Shown here: in pieces, positions 48,157 through 61,244 of the stretch | Layout of the letters: every line of letters begins with the position of its first letter | How positions within the stretch are numbered: the first letter of the stretch is position 1 | Assembly: GCF_905171765.1 (NCBI RefSeq) | Contig: NC_053397.1 | Location: 3,304,946 to 3,368,945 of the forward strand | Direction: 5' to 3' | DNA: 64,000 nucleotides | From: Bufo bufo | Lineage: Eukaryota; Chordata; Amphibia; Anura; Bufonidae | Made by a program: the position numbers and the translations under genes | The notes under the pieces: generated by a model | The model's input: only the letters and a program-made list of their open reading frames with translations | What the model was told of the DNA's origin: nothing | The model's database searches: none

Positions 48157-48676
48157 CCTGTTCACATCTCGCTTTTGTAGTGCGTCAAACGGATACGTTT
48201 GTAAATATAAAAAACGTATAGAAGTGTATGGCGCGACAGACCCATAGACTACAACCTAGTTCAGAAGCGCGTACTTTTGGCTCCGTTTGTCACTGTTTAC
48301 GTTTCTGTAAATGTTTTTTTTGGCGGGAGAAAATAATGTAGCAAAAAAACCCTATAGAAACGTTTAATAGGTTTTTTTTTCCCATTGCAGCGAATGGGAG
48401 ACGGATGGAAACATAAGACGTTAACCGGTTCTTATACAGATACTTCCTTTGATACATTTGAAATCGTTATTTAAAACAGAAAGGTTTAGCAAAAAAGTAG
48501 CCTTTTTTTGTTAAAAAAAAGGACACAAATGTACTGAAAGGTATGCACACCCGTCAAACGTATATGTTAAAAAAAAAAGGACAGATAACCACAAGATTGG
48601 ATACGTTTGTGTACGTCTTTTACTGTATGTCTGAACGTATCCACCTGACATACAACAAAACCGAGATGTGAACAGG
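48157..48676. mobile_element. MITE with about 30-bp terminal inverted repeats
   Basis: The left end CCTGTTCACATCTCGCTTTTG (from 48157) and the complement of the right end (48646-48676) match over about 30 bp with roughly five mismatches; both include CCTGTTCACATCTCG. The interior is A/T-rich with long A and T runs, repeats GGATACGTTTGT near both ends (48190 and 48600) and has no coding capacity. This is a non-autonomous DNA transposon; the superfamily is not decided and a clear target duplication was not found. Confidence 0.7.
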
Positions 48677-49088
48677 CTGCAGAAGGAAGCGCAGGGAAGG
48701 ATATCGCCATGGATACGGCGCCTGTACCGGCCTCCATATTAACGCCAGGTACCATCCAGGCAGATTTCTCACACGTCCACTCGGAGCGGCCAGTAGAGCA
48801 GGCGGTCATCAGACGCCCCCATCCATGGGATCCACAGGTCATGTGACCTTTCATAGCACCAGAAGCAGCAGCACTTTCACCCTGCGCGTCGCCCGTTCAC
48901 CGCCGCGCTCCGTCCTCCTCCCGCAGGTTTAGTGAATTCACAAATCTCAATCAGCGAAAACATTTGCAAATCTCTTCAATTATTCAGATCGCACAAAATG
49001 ATTTCCATCCGAGCTCCGAGGAAGCGCCATCCTGGGGGGAATGTTACACAAAGTGCCTGCATGTGTTTACACAGCAGAGGCGCCGGGA
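48677..49088. other. Spacer between the MITE and array F
   Basis: About 410 bp without a recognisable gene or repeat. It includes a CGCGTCGCCCGTTCACCGCC-type CpG-rich stretch near 48885 and an AT-rich segment before array F begins. Confidence 0.55.
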
Positions 49089-51440
49089 GGAGCGCAGGAG
49101 CGCCACGCTGCCCGAGACACTGGAGGAGCGCCACAATGCCCGAGACACTGCAGGAGCGCCACGGTGCCAAAGACCCCGGAGGGGCGCCACACTGCCAGAG
49201 ACACTGGAGGAGCGCCACACTGCCAGAGACACTGGAGGAGCGCCACAATGCCCGAGACACTGCAGGAGCGCCACAGTGCCCAAGACCCCGGAGGGGCGCC
49301 ACACTGCCCGAGACACTGGAGGAGCGCCACACTGCCCGAGACACTGGAGGAGCGTCACATTGCCCGAGACAATGCAGGAGTGCCACGCTGCCAGACACTG
49401 CAGGAGCGCCACAGTGCCCAAGACCCCGGAGGGGCGCCACACTGCCAGAGACAATGCAGGAGCGCCACACTGCCCGAGACACTGGAGGAGCGCCACACTG
49501 CCCGAGACACTGGAGGAGCGCCACACTGCCCGAGACACTGGAGGAGCGCCACAATGCCCGAGACACTGCAGGTACGCCACGCTGCCAGACACTGGAGGAG
49601 CGCCACACTGCCAGAGACACCGAAGGAGCGCCACACTGCCAGAGACACTGGAGGAGCGCCACACTGCCAGAGACACTGGAGGAGCGTCACACTACCCGAG
49701 ACAATGCAGGTACGCCACGCTGCCAGACACTGCAGGAGTGCCACTCTACCAGACACTGCAGGAGCGCCACACTGTCCAAGACACCGGAGAGGCGCCACAC
49801 TTTCCGAGACACTGCAGGAGTGCCATGCTGCCCGAGACACAGGAGAAGCATCACACTGCCCCAGATACTGCAGGAGCACCACGCAGCCCGAGACACCGAA
49901 GGAGCGCCACACTGCCTGAGACACTGCAGGAGCACCACGCTGTCCAAGACACTGGAGGAGCACCACATTGCCCAAGACACGGCAGGAGCGCCATGCTGCC
50001 TGAGACACAGGAGCTTCATGTTTCCCAAGACACTGCAGGAGCGCCACGGTGCCAAAGACCCCGGAGGGGCGCCACACTGCCAGAGACACTGGAGGAGCGC
50101 CACACTGCCAGAGACACTGGAGGAGCGCCACAATGCCCGAGACACTGCAGGAGCGCCACAGTGCCCAAGACCCCGGAGGGGCGCCACACTGCCCGAGACA
50201 CTGGAGGAGCGCCACACTGCCCGAGACACTGGAGGAGCGTCACATTGCCCGAGACAATGCAGGAGTGCCACGCTGCCAGACACTGCAGGAGCGCCACAGT
50301 GCCCAAGACCCCGGAGGGGCGCCACACTGCCAGAGACAATGCAGGAGCGCCACACTGCCCGAGACACTGGAGGAGCGCCACACTGCCCGAGACACTGGAG
50401 GAGCGCCACACTGCCCGAGACACTGGAGGAGCGCCACAATGCCCGAGACACTGCAGGTACGCCACGCTGCCAGACACTGGAGGAGCGCCACACTGCCAGA
50501 GACACCGAAGGAGCGCCACACTGCCAGAGACACTGGAGGAGCGCCACACTGCCAGAGACACTGGAGGAGCGTCACACTACCCGAGACAATGCAGGTACGC
50601 CACGCTGCCAGACACTGCAGGAGTGCCACTCTACCAGACACTGCAGGAGCGCCACACTGTCCAAGACACCGGAGAGGCGCCACACTTTCCGAGACACTGC
50701 AGGAGTGCCATGCTGCCCGAGACACAGGAGAAGCATCACACTGCCCCAGATACTGCAGGAGCACCACGCAGCCCGAGACACCGAAGGAGCGCCACACTGC
50801 CTGAGACACTGCAGGAGCACCACGCTGTCCAAGACACTGGAGGAGCACCACATTGCCCAAGACACGGCAGGAGCGCCATGCTGCCTGAGACACAGGAGCT
50901 TCATGTTTCCCAAGACACTGGAGGAGCACCACATTGCCCGAGATACTGCAAGAGTGCACCACTGCGCAAGACACTGCAGCACCACGCTGGCTGAGACACT
51001 GGAGGAGCACCAAGCTCTCCAAGACACTGTAGGAAAACCACGCTGCCCGAGACACTGGAGGAGCACCATGTTGTCCAAGATACTGCAGGAGCGCCATGCT
51101 GCCCAAGACACTGGAGGAGCCCCATGCTGCCCAATACACGGCAGAAGTGCCACACTGCCCGAGACATTGGAGGAGAGCCACGCTTGCCAAGACACAGGAG
51201 CGCCATGTTGCCCAAGACACTGGAGGAGCGCCACACAACCCAAGACACTGGAGGAGCGCCACACAACCCAAGACGCCACACTGCCTGAGACATTGGAGGA
51301 GCGCCAGGCTGTTTGAGACATTGGAAGAGCGCCACACTGCCTAAGACATTGGAGGAGCGCCACGCTGCTCAAGACACCGCAGGAGCGCCACACAACCTAA
51401 GACACTGGAGGAGTGCCACACTGCCCAAGACACAAGAGTA
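49089..51440. repeat. Array F: 28-bp minisatellite, stop-free in all six frames
   Basis: About 84 units of 28 bp: GAGCGCCACACTGCCCGAGA plus CACTGGAG. Variants include GGAGGGGCGCC and GCAGGAGTGCC units. Neither strand of the consensus contains a stop trinucleotide, so frames over 200 codons overlap in all six phases, the longest 794 codons on the plus strand (48932-51316). They encode only array repeats (TLEERHTARDTGGAPHC type) and have no independent sign of being genes. Units decay toward 51440, with a last recognisable one near 51490. Confidence 0.95.
49143..50920. repeat. 885-bp tandem segmental duplication inside array F
   Basis: Two adjacent copies offset by exactly 885 bp: GGTGCCAAAG at 49163 and 50048; GAGCTTCATG at 50011 and 50896. 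All irregular units between the markers recur in the same order, and I saw no mismatch in the stretches compared. Because 885 is divisible by three, the open frames continue through the junction. Confidence 0.93.
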
Positions 51441-52704
51441 GCGTAGGACCATCACGCAGTCTGAGAACCCAAAGGAGTGCGGGAATGGCACGCTGCCCAA
51501 TCCTGCATTTACTCACCCCACAAGCTCAAAACACAGGGAAGTCGTGTGATCCGACGAGAGCAGCGTGAAAACCGCAATCACATCTGCATGACGCTTAGAG
51601 ACCAGCAGGACATGCTGAAAAACTGCACTTAATTGTGTTTTCAAATTTTCTGTGGTGTCAAGTGTGGCAAAGACGTGAGACGTGCACCATTCTTATCCGG
51701 TCTTCTGAGGGCAGACTTTATAAAAGGTGGTAGCGGGGCCAGGTAATGTCTCCTGTCAATGAACGCAGGACGACCTGGGGGGGGGGCATTCTATTAGAGA
51801 GCTGCTCTTCAGGGGGCCACATCATACTGGAGACAACGCACAGGCCCTAATTCTATGTTCATCCCATCTCACTTGACCCGCCACAGAACTGGTTAATGTC
51901 TCCCATTTTCGCTCCCCTGGGACCCATCCTGTTTTCGGCCATTGCTCTAGAGCCAGAATTAATTGCGATGCGATTTTTCAGCTCCCTCATTATCGTCACC
52001 GTTGGGATCTCAGCGCAGGGAGGATGGGGTCATTGGTACTGGGAGTTTGTGTATAACGAAGGCGCCGGGCGTCTATGAATCAGGCCGTAATGAAGACGCT
52101 GTGAGGCATAATGAGCGCCTGCGCCATTGTGTACCCCGGTAATGGAGGCTTCTGGGTTCACCTTTGCGATGATGATGAACGCGCGTGGCTACGCGGTGCT
52201 CTCCTGCCAGTCGGAGCGGTGCGCTTGTTTGTGTAGGTATCACAGGGGCGATACGGTGGAGATCACACTCATTACTGCACTACGCGGCTTCAGACCGCCG
52301 CGGCTCATGGAGACTCTCTGGGGCTGGAAGGCTTTGAACTGCGCAGATCTTGGGCTGTTTGAAGGCAGATAAAAAGAGAGAGGTGAGGAAATCGTACACG
52401 GACCGCCGGGAGATGGAGAATAAGAGCGCGGGGGGAGGGGGAGAGGCGAGCGCTATGCAACTTATACCTCAGGGACGCTCTGCGCTCAACTCACAGAGAT
52501 TAACCCCCTTCTCCCGCAGAACGGATCTCAGCCTCATGTCTCCTCCACATTCGTGAAAAGTGGACGCAGAACGCCACGCCAAAGATGCTTCAGCCCCAAG
52601 TCACACAGAGGAGACATTTGTAGGATTTTACTACACCCTTCATTCCTCCCATCATCATATCTCAGTACACAGCGCAGCTGCCATTAACCCCGTACTGTGC
52701 CCAG

Positions 52705-52717
52705 CGGCGCCCCCTGC
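52705..52717 (-). promoter_or_regulatory. Candidate CTCF-binding core, minus orientation
   Basis: CGGCGCCCCCTGC is the complement of GCAGGGGGCGCCG, matching the central CTCF consensus but lacking the outer CCA. Its orientation is opposite to the match at 19987, so the two point toward each other across about 32.7 kb of arrays. Motif evidence only. Confidence 0.35.
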
Positions 52718-53004
52718 CGATTAATGGAATGAATAAAAGCTACTGGGGTTGTGCACACCCCTGACTCACAGGTGGTTGTCAGTCAGGACACCCATGCAGA
52801 TGTGGCCCCCACCCATGCAGATGTGGCCCCTGGTTGGCTTTAACCTCTGGGCCACTAGCCTTACATACATCCTCATAACACTTACTAAGCAGAGGCAGGA
52901 GACGCCATGTTGTCTGTCTGACCTCCTAATATCACATGCACGTCGTATACTGAGATTGACAATGACCACCCCAATAAACAGACAGGAGCTCCTCATTGTG
53001 TTCA

Positions 53005-53180
53005 AGACCTCTGCTTGCTGTCAGTCAAACAGGTCCTGACCTAGACCTGTGTTACAATGTATCAGTGTAGACAATCCTCAGTGAGGCTCTGAAGATGTGT
53101 GAAGACCAGGGGTGAGAAGTACTAGGTAAACCTCCTAATAATGTAATAATCTTCTCATTCACTGACAACAAGCAGAGGAG
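53005..53180 (+). mobile_element. MITE-like element with imperfect inverted ends
   Basis: The left end CCTCTGCTTGCTGTCAGT (53009) matches the complement of the right end (CACTGACAACAAGCAGAGG, about 53160-53178) with one mismatch. The interior has TTACAATGTATCAG and no coding capacity. A diverged left part of the same family lies at 27362. No target duplication was defined. Confidence 0.55.
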
Positions 53181-53610
53181 AGGCTTATCTAATGAAAAAT
53201 GGTATTGTGACAGCAAGCAGAGATCCAGACCTGATGAGGAATTGTGCACAGTGATGGTAAGAATGGCTGTAAATGGTTAAAGGTTGGTGAGGAGGCTCCG
53301 CTTCTCGACACTACTACTCCTGGGCATGGATTAGCAGAGTTGGGGCACGCTGCAGCCCCGTGGAAACACAAGATGCTAATTTCACCCTTTTGCTGGCTTT
53401 GCCCCCGGCCGTTTCTGCAGAACGTGATTCTGTGACATTTGTTTTGCAGAGCAGGGAGGATGGGATTCCGGCATGGAAGAGCTGAGCGGTCGGAGCGGCT
53501 GCGCCACCTGTAAAGTTATATCCTGTGATACCTTCTCAGTGCCGAGGAAGGGTGGAGTCTGGAGGCCGCATAGACCTAGCATGAAATATCCCCAACCACC
53601 ACAGACCAAG

Positions 53611-53995
53611 ACCCCCATACGCCAACCTCCAGGGACTGAGACCCCATACGCCAACCTCCAGGGACTGAGACCCCATACGCCAACCTCCAGGGACTGAGAC
53701 CCCATACGCCAACCTCCAGGGACTGAGACCCCATACACCAACCTCCAGGGACTGAGACCCCATACGCCAACCTCCAGGGACTGAGACCCCATACGCCAAC
53801 CTCCAGGGACTGAGACCCCATACGCCAACCTCCAGGGACTGAGACCCCATACGCCAACCTCCAGGGACTGAGACCCCATACACCAACCTCCAGGGACTGA
53901 GACCCCATACGCCAACCTCCAGGGACTGAGACCCCATACGCCAACCTCCAGGGACTGAGACCAACCATACTCCAATCTCCAGAGACTGAGACCCC
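53611..53995. repeat. Array G: 29-bp minisatellite
   Basis: About 13 units of 29 bp: CCCCATACGCCAACCTCCAG plus GGACTGAGA. Two units have ATACACC in place of ATACGCC (near 53734 and 53879). The last units are degenerate (ACCAACCATACTCCAATCTC) and run straight into array H. Minus-strand frames here are array by-products. Confidence 0.95.
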
Positions 53996-56900
53996 ATATA
54001 TATACTACAGAGGACAGTATACTGTATATACAGTATATACTACAGAGGACAGTATACTGTATATATATACTACAGAGGACAGTATACTGTATATATACTA
54101 CAGAGGACAGTATACTGTATATATACTACAGAGGACAGTATACTGTATATATACTACAGAGGACAGTATACTGTATATATACTACAGAGGACAGTATACT
54201 GTATATATATAAACTACAGAGGACAGTATACTGTATATACAGTATATACTACAGAGGACAGTATACTGTATATATATACTACAGAGGACAGTATACTGTA
54301 TATATACTACAGAGGACAGTATACTGTATATATACTACAGAGGACAGTATACTGTATATATACTACAGAGGACAGTATACTGTATATATACTACAGAGGA
54401 CAGTATACTGTATATATACTACAGAGGACAGTATACTGTATATATATACTACAGAGGACAGTATACTGTGTATATATACTACAGAGGACAGTATACTGTA
54501 TATATACTACAGAGGACAGTATACTGTATATATATACTACAGAGGACAGTATACTGTATATATACTACAGAGGACAGTATACTGTATATACACTACAGAG
54601 GACAGTATACTGTATATACACTACAGAGGACAGTATACTGTATATATACTACAGAGGACAGTATACTGTATATATATACTACAGAGGACAGTATACTGTA
54701 TATATACTACAGAGGACAGTATACTGTATATATACTACAGAGGACAGTATACTGTATATATATACTACAGAGGACAGTATACTGTATATATACTACAGAG
54801 GACAGTATACTGTATATATACTACAGAGGACAGTATACTGTATATAAACTACAGAGGACAGTATACTGTATATATATATACTACAGAGGACAGTATACTG
54901 TATATATACTACAGAGGACAGTATACTGTATATATATACTACAGAGGACAGTATACTGTATATATACTACAGAGGACAGTATACTGTATATATACTACAG
55001 AGGACAGTATACTGTATATAAACTACAGAGGACAGTATACTGTATATATATATACTACAGAGGACAGTATACTGTGTATATACTACAGAGGACAGTATAC
55101 TGTATATATACTACAGAGGACAGTATACTGTATATATATATACTACAGAGGACAGTATACTGTATATACTACAGAGGACAGTATACTGTATATACACTAC
55201 AGAGGACAGTATACTGTATATACACTACAGAGGACAGTATACTGTATATATACTACAGAGGACAGTATACTGTATATATATATACTACAGAGGACAGTAT
55301 ACTGTATATACACTACAGAGGACAGTATACTGTATATACACTACAGAGGACAGTATACTGTATATATACTACAGAGGACAGTATACTGTATATATATACT
55401 ACAGAGGACAGTATACTGTATATATACTACAGAGGACAGTATACTGTATATATATACTACAGAGGACAGTATACTGTATATATACTACAGAGGACAGTAT
55501 ACTGTATATAAACTACAGAGGACAGTATACTATATATATATATACTACAGAGGACAGTATACTGTGTATATACTACAGAGGACAGTATACTGTATATATA
55601 CTACAGAGGACAGTATACTGTATATATACTACAGAAGACAGTATACTGTATATATACTACAGAGGACAGTATACTGTATATACACTACAGAGGACAGTAT
55701 ACTGTATATACACTACAGAGGACAGTATACTGTATATATACTACAGAGGACAGTATACTGTATATATATATACTACAGAGGACAGTATAATGTATATATA
55801 CTACAGAGGACAGTATACTGTATATATACTACAGAGGACAGTATACTGTATATAAACTACAGAGGACAGTATACTGTATATATATATACTACAGAGGACA
55901 GTATACTGTATATATACTACAGAGGACAGTATACTGTATATATATACACTACAGAGGACAGTATACTGTATATATACTACAGAGGACAGTATACTGTATA
56001 TATACTACAGAGGACAGTATACTGTATATATACTACAGAGAACAGTATACGGTATATATATATACTACAGAGGACAGTATACATATACTACAGATGACAG
56101 TATACTGTATATATATATATACTACAGAGGACAGTATACTTTATATATACTACAGAGGACAGTATACTGTATATATACTACAGAGGACAGTATACTGTAT
56201 ATACACTACAGAGGACAGTATACTGTATATATACTACAGAGGACAGTATACTGTATATATACTACAGAGGACAGTATACTGTATATATATACTACACAGG
56301 ACAGTATACTGTATATATACTACAGAGGACAGTATACTGTATATATACTACAGAGGACAGTATACTGTATATATATATATATATATACTACAGAGGACAG
56401 TATACATATAGTACAGATGACAGTATACTGTATATATACATACTACAGAGGACAGTATACTGTATATATACTACAGAGGACAGTATACTGTATATATATA
56501 TATACTACAGAGGACAGTATACTGTATATATACTACAGAGGACAGTGTACTGTATATATACTACAGAGGACAGTTACTGTATATATATATACTACAGAGG
56601 ACAGTATACTGTATATATATATACTACAGAGGACAGTATACTGTATATATACTACAGAGGACAGTATACTGTATATATACTACAGAGGACAGTATACTGT
56701 ATATATACACACTACAGAGGACAGTATACTGTTTATATACTACAGAGGACAGTATACTGTATATATATACTACAGAGGACAGTATACTGTATATATACTA
56801 CAGAGGACAGTATACTGTATATATATACTACAGAGGACGGTATACTGTATATATACTACAGAGGACGGTATACTGTATATATACTACAGAGGACAGTATA

Positions 56901-58081
56901 CTGTATATATACTACAGAGGACAGTATACTGTATATATATATACTACAGAGGACAGTATACTGTGTATATACTACAGAGGACAGTATACTGTATATATAC
57001 TACAGAGGACAGTATACTGTATATATATATATATATATATACTACAGAGGACGGTATACTGTATATATATACTACAGAGGACGGTATACTGTATATATAC
57101 TACAGAGGACAGTATACTGTATATATACACTACAGAGGACAGTATACTGTATATATATATATATATATACTACAGAGGACAGTATACATATACTACAGAT
57201 GACAGTATACTGTATATATACTACAGAGGACAGTATACTATATATATATATATATACTACAGAGGGCAGTATACTGTATATATACACTACAGAGGACAGT
57301 ATACTGTATATATACTACAGAGGACAGTATACTGTATATATACTACAGAGGACAGTGTACTGTATATATACTACAGAGGACAGTATACTGTATATATACT
57401 ACAGGGGACAGTATACTGTATATACACTACAGGGGACAGTATACTGTATATACACTACAGAGGACAGTATACTGTATATATATACTACAGAGGACAGTAT
57501 ACTGTATATATACTACAGAGGACAGTATACTGTATATATACTACAGAGGACAGAATACTGTATATATACTACAGAGGACAGTATACATATATATATATAT
57601 ATACTACAGAGGACAGTATACTGTATATATACTACAGAGGACAGTATACTGTATATAAATACTACAGAGGACAGTATAATGTATATATATACTACAGAGA
57701 CAGTATACTGTATATATACACTACAGAGGACAGTATACTGTATATATACTACAGAGGACAGTACACTGTATATATATACTACAGAGGACAGTATACTGTA
57801 TACTAAAGAGGACAGTATACTGTATATATATATATACACTACAGAGGACAGTATACTGTATATATACTAAAGAGGACAGTATACTGTATACTACAGAGGA
57901 CAGTATACTGCATATATATATATATATATATATACTACAGAGGACAGTATACTATATATATACTACAGAGGACAATATACTGTATATAAATACTACAGAG
58001 GACAGTATAATGTATATATATATATATATATATACTACAGAGGACAGTATACTGTATATAAATACTACAGAGGACAGCATA

Positions 58082-58112
<31 letters not shown>

Positions 58113-59094
58113 CTACAGAGGACAGTATACTATATATATACTACAGAGGACAATATACTGTATATAAATACTACAGAGGACAGTATACTGTATATATATA
58201 TATATATATATATACTACAGAGGACAGTATACTATATATATACTACAGAGGACAATATACTGTATATAAATACTACAGAGGACAATATACTGTATATATA
58301 TATACTACAGAGGACAGTATACTATATAAATACTACAGAGGACAGTATAATGTATATATATACTACAGAGGACAGTATACTGTATATATATATACTACAG
58401 AGGACAGTACACTGTATATATATACTACAGAGGACAGTATACTGTATACTAAAGAGGACAGTATACTGTATATATATATATACACTACAGAGGACAGTAT
58501 ACTGTATATATACTAAAGAGGACAGTATACTGTATACTACAGAGGACAGTATACTGTATATATATATATACTACAGAGGACAGTATACTGTATACTAAAG
58601 AGGACAGTATACTGTATATATATATATACTACAGAGGACAGTACACTGTATATATATACTACAGAGGACAGTATACTATATATATATATATACTACAGAG
58701 GACAGTACACTGTATATATATACTACAGAGGACAGTATACTGTGTATATATATATACTACAGAGGACAGTATACTGTATACTAAAGAGGACAGTATACTG
58801 TATATATATATATATACTACAGAGGACAGTACACTGTATATATATACTACAGAGGACAGTATACTGTATATATATATATACTACAGAGGACAGTACACTG
58901 TATATATATACTACAGAGGACAGTATACTATATATATATATATACTACAGAGGACAGTACACTGTATATATATACTACAGAGGACAGTATACTGTGTATA
59001 TATATATATATATATACTACAGAGAACAGTATACTATATATATACTAAAGAGGACAGTATACTGTATACGACAGAGGACAGTATACTGTATATA
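53996..59094. repeat. Array H, segment 1: palindromic TA-rich minisatellite
   Basis: Roughly 185 units of about 25-30 bp: ACTACAGAGGACAGTATACT plus G(TA)n. Length varies mainly through the (TA)n tract. Each unit contains the perfect 12-bp palindrome ACAGTATACTGT. From 57785 a second unit type appears, ACTAAAGAGGACAG with a short GTAT linker, and (TA)n tracts become longer; upstream of that point I saw none. Plus-strand frames of up to 441 codons are array by-products. Confidence 0.96.
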
Positions 59095-60676
59095 CACTGC
59101 TCAAAAAAATAAAGGGAACACTTAAACAACACAATGTAACTCCAAGTCAATCGCACTTCTGTGACATCAAACTGTCCACTTAGGAAGCAACACTGAGTGA
59201 CAATCAATTTCACATGCTGTTGTGCAAATGGGATAGACAACAGGTGGAAATTATAGGCAATTAGCAAGACACCCCCAATAAAGGAGTGGTTCTGCAGGTG
59301 GTGACCACAGACCACTTCTCAGTTCCTATGCTTCCTGGCTGATGTTTTGGTCACTTTTGAATGCTGGCGGTGCTTTCACTCTAGTGGTAGCATGAGACGG
59401 AGTCTACAACCCACACAAGTGGCTCAGGTAGTGCAGCTTATCCAGGATGGCACATCAATGCGAGCTGTGGCAAGAAGGTTTGCTGTGTCTGTCAGCGTAG
59501 TGTCCAGAGCATGGAGGCGCTACCAGGAGACAGGCCAGTACATCAGGAGACGTGGAGGAGGCCGTAGGAGGGCAACAACCCAGCAGCAGGACCGCTACCT
59601 CCGCCTTTGTGCAAGGAGGAACAGGAAGAGCACTGCCAGAGCCCTGCAAAATGACCTCCAGCAGGCCACAAATGTGCATGTGTCTGCTCAAACGGTCAGA
59701 AACAGACTCCATGAGGGTGATATGAGGGCCCGACGTCCACAGGTGGGGGTTGTGCTTACAGCCCAACACCGTACATGACGTTTGGCATTTACCAGAGAAC
59801 ACCAAGATTGGCAAATTCGCCACTGGCGGCTGTGCTCTTCACAGATGAAAGCAGGTTCACACTGAGCACATGTGACAGACGTGACAGAGTCTGGAGACGC
59901 CGTGGAGAACGTTCTGCTGCCTGCAACATCCTCCAGCATGACCGGTTTGGCATTGGGTCAGTAATGGTGTGGGGTGGCATTTCTTTGGAGGGCCGCACAG
60001 CCCTCCATGTGCTCGCCAGAGGTAGCCTGACTGCCATTAGGTACCGAGATGAGATCCTCAGACCCCTTGTGAGACCATATGCTGGTGCGGTTGGCCCTGG
60101 GTTCCTCCTACTGCAAGACAATGCTAGACCTCATGTGGCTGGAGTGTGTCAGCAGTTCCTGCAAGACGAAGGCATTGATGCTATGGACCGGCCCGCCCGT
60201 TCCCCAGACCTGAATCCAATTGAGCACATCTGGGACATCATGTCTCGCTCTATCCACCAACGTCACGTTGCACCACAGACTGTCCAGGAGTTGGCCGATG
60301 CTTTAGTCCAGGTCTGGGAGGAGATCCCTCAGGAGACCGTCCGCCACCTCATCAGGAGCATGCACAGGCGTTGTAGGGAGGTAATACAGGCACGTGGAGG
60401 CCACACACACTACTGAGCCTCATTTTGACTTGTTTTAAGGACATTACATCAAAGTTGGATTTGCCTGTAGTGGGTTTTTCCACTTTAATTTTGAGTGTGA
60501 CTCCAAATCCAGACCTCCATGGGTTGAAAAATTTGATTTCCATTTTTTTTATTTTTGTGTGATTTTGTTGTCAGCACATTCAACTATGTAAAGAACAAAG
60601 TATTTCAGAAGAATATTTTATTAATTCAGATCTAGGATGTGTTATTTTTGTGTTCCCTTTATTTCTTTGAGCAGTG
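59095..60676 (+). mobile_element. Tc1-like DNA transposon (DD34E), decayed
   Basis: A 1582-bp element in array H with TA on both sides (59093-59094 and 60677-60678). The terminal repeat starts CACTGCTCAAAAAAATAAAG and ends with the inverted form (CTTTATTT-CTTTGAGCAGTG). Ends and interior belong to a Tc1 family that I recognise as widespread in fish and frog genomes. The transposase has a stop and a frameshift. Confidence 0.95.
59392..60416 (+). pseudogene. Tc1-like transposase, DD34E, with nonsense and frameshift
   Basis: Translation from the ATG at 59392 gives the N-terminal helix-turn-helix ([21 protein letters not shown]) and a basic GRPR-like linker (RRRGGGRRR), then a second HTH-like region. 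It meets an in-frame TGA at 59776-59778, and about 50 bases later (59825-59832) a one-base loss moves the frame. The catalytic part resumes in the new frame with FTDESRF, LLQDNARPH and RSPDLNPIEHIW; 34 residues separate the last Asp and Glu (DD34E). Length otherwise is normal for the family. The stop and shift separate the DNA-binding and catalytic halves, so this copy is not autonomous. Confidence 0.93.
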
Positions 60677-61244
60677 TATATATATATATATACTACAGAG
60701 GACAGTATACTGTATACTAAAGAGGACAGTATACTGCATATATATACACTACAGAGGACAGTATACTGTATACTACAGAGGACAGTATACTGTATATATA
60801 CATATATACTACAGAGGACAGTATACTGTATATATATACTACAGAGGGCAATATACTGTATATATATATATATATATACTACAGAGGACAGTACACTGTA
60901 TATATATACTACAGAGGACAGTATACTGTATACTAAAGAGGACAGTATACTGTATATATACTACAGAGGACAGTATACTGTATATATACTACAGACTACA
61001 GTATACTGTATATATACTACAGAGGACAGTATACTGTATATATACTAAAGAGGACAGTATACTGTATACTACAGAGGACAGTATACTGTATATATATATA
61101 CTACAGAGGACAGTATACTGTATACTAAAGAGGACAGTATACTGTACATATGTATATACTACAGAGGACAGTATTCTGTATATACACTACAGAGGACAGT
61201 ATACTGTATACTACAGAGGACAGTATACTGTGTATATATATATA
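60677..61244. repeat. Array H, segment 2
   Basis: About 20 units with mixed ACTACAGAGG and ACTAAAGAGG types between two Tc1-like insertions. The order of unit types resembles that at 62247-62340 and 62717-62810, including the rare ACTGCATATATATACACTAC unit. Confidence 0.95.

Larger units (their letters stand above)
51441..53610. other. Single-copy island between arrays F and G
   Basis: The longest non-repetitive stretch (about 2.2 kb). No frame exceeds about 100 codons and none shows a domain. The part at 51890-52560 is CpG-rich and holds an AT-rich homeodomain-like phrase (AATTAATTGCGATGCG near 51957) and a polypurine run at 52430-52450. A CTCF-core match (52705-52717) and a MITE-like element (53005-53180) follow. 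Otherwise nothing recognised. Confidence 0.6.

Noticed and set aside
48932..51316. 794-codon plus-strand frame that looks like a repeat protein
   Set aside because: The 28-bp unit has no stop in any of six frames, so long frames overlap on both strands. Unit length is not a codon multiple and no flanking coding exon is seen.
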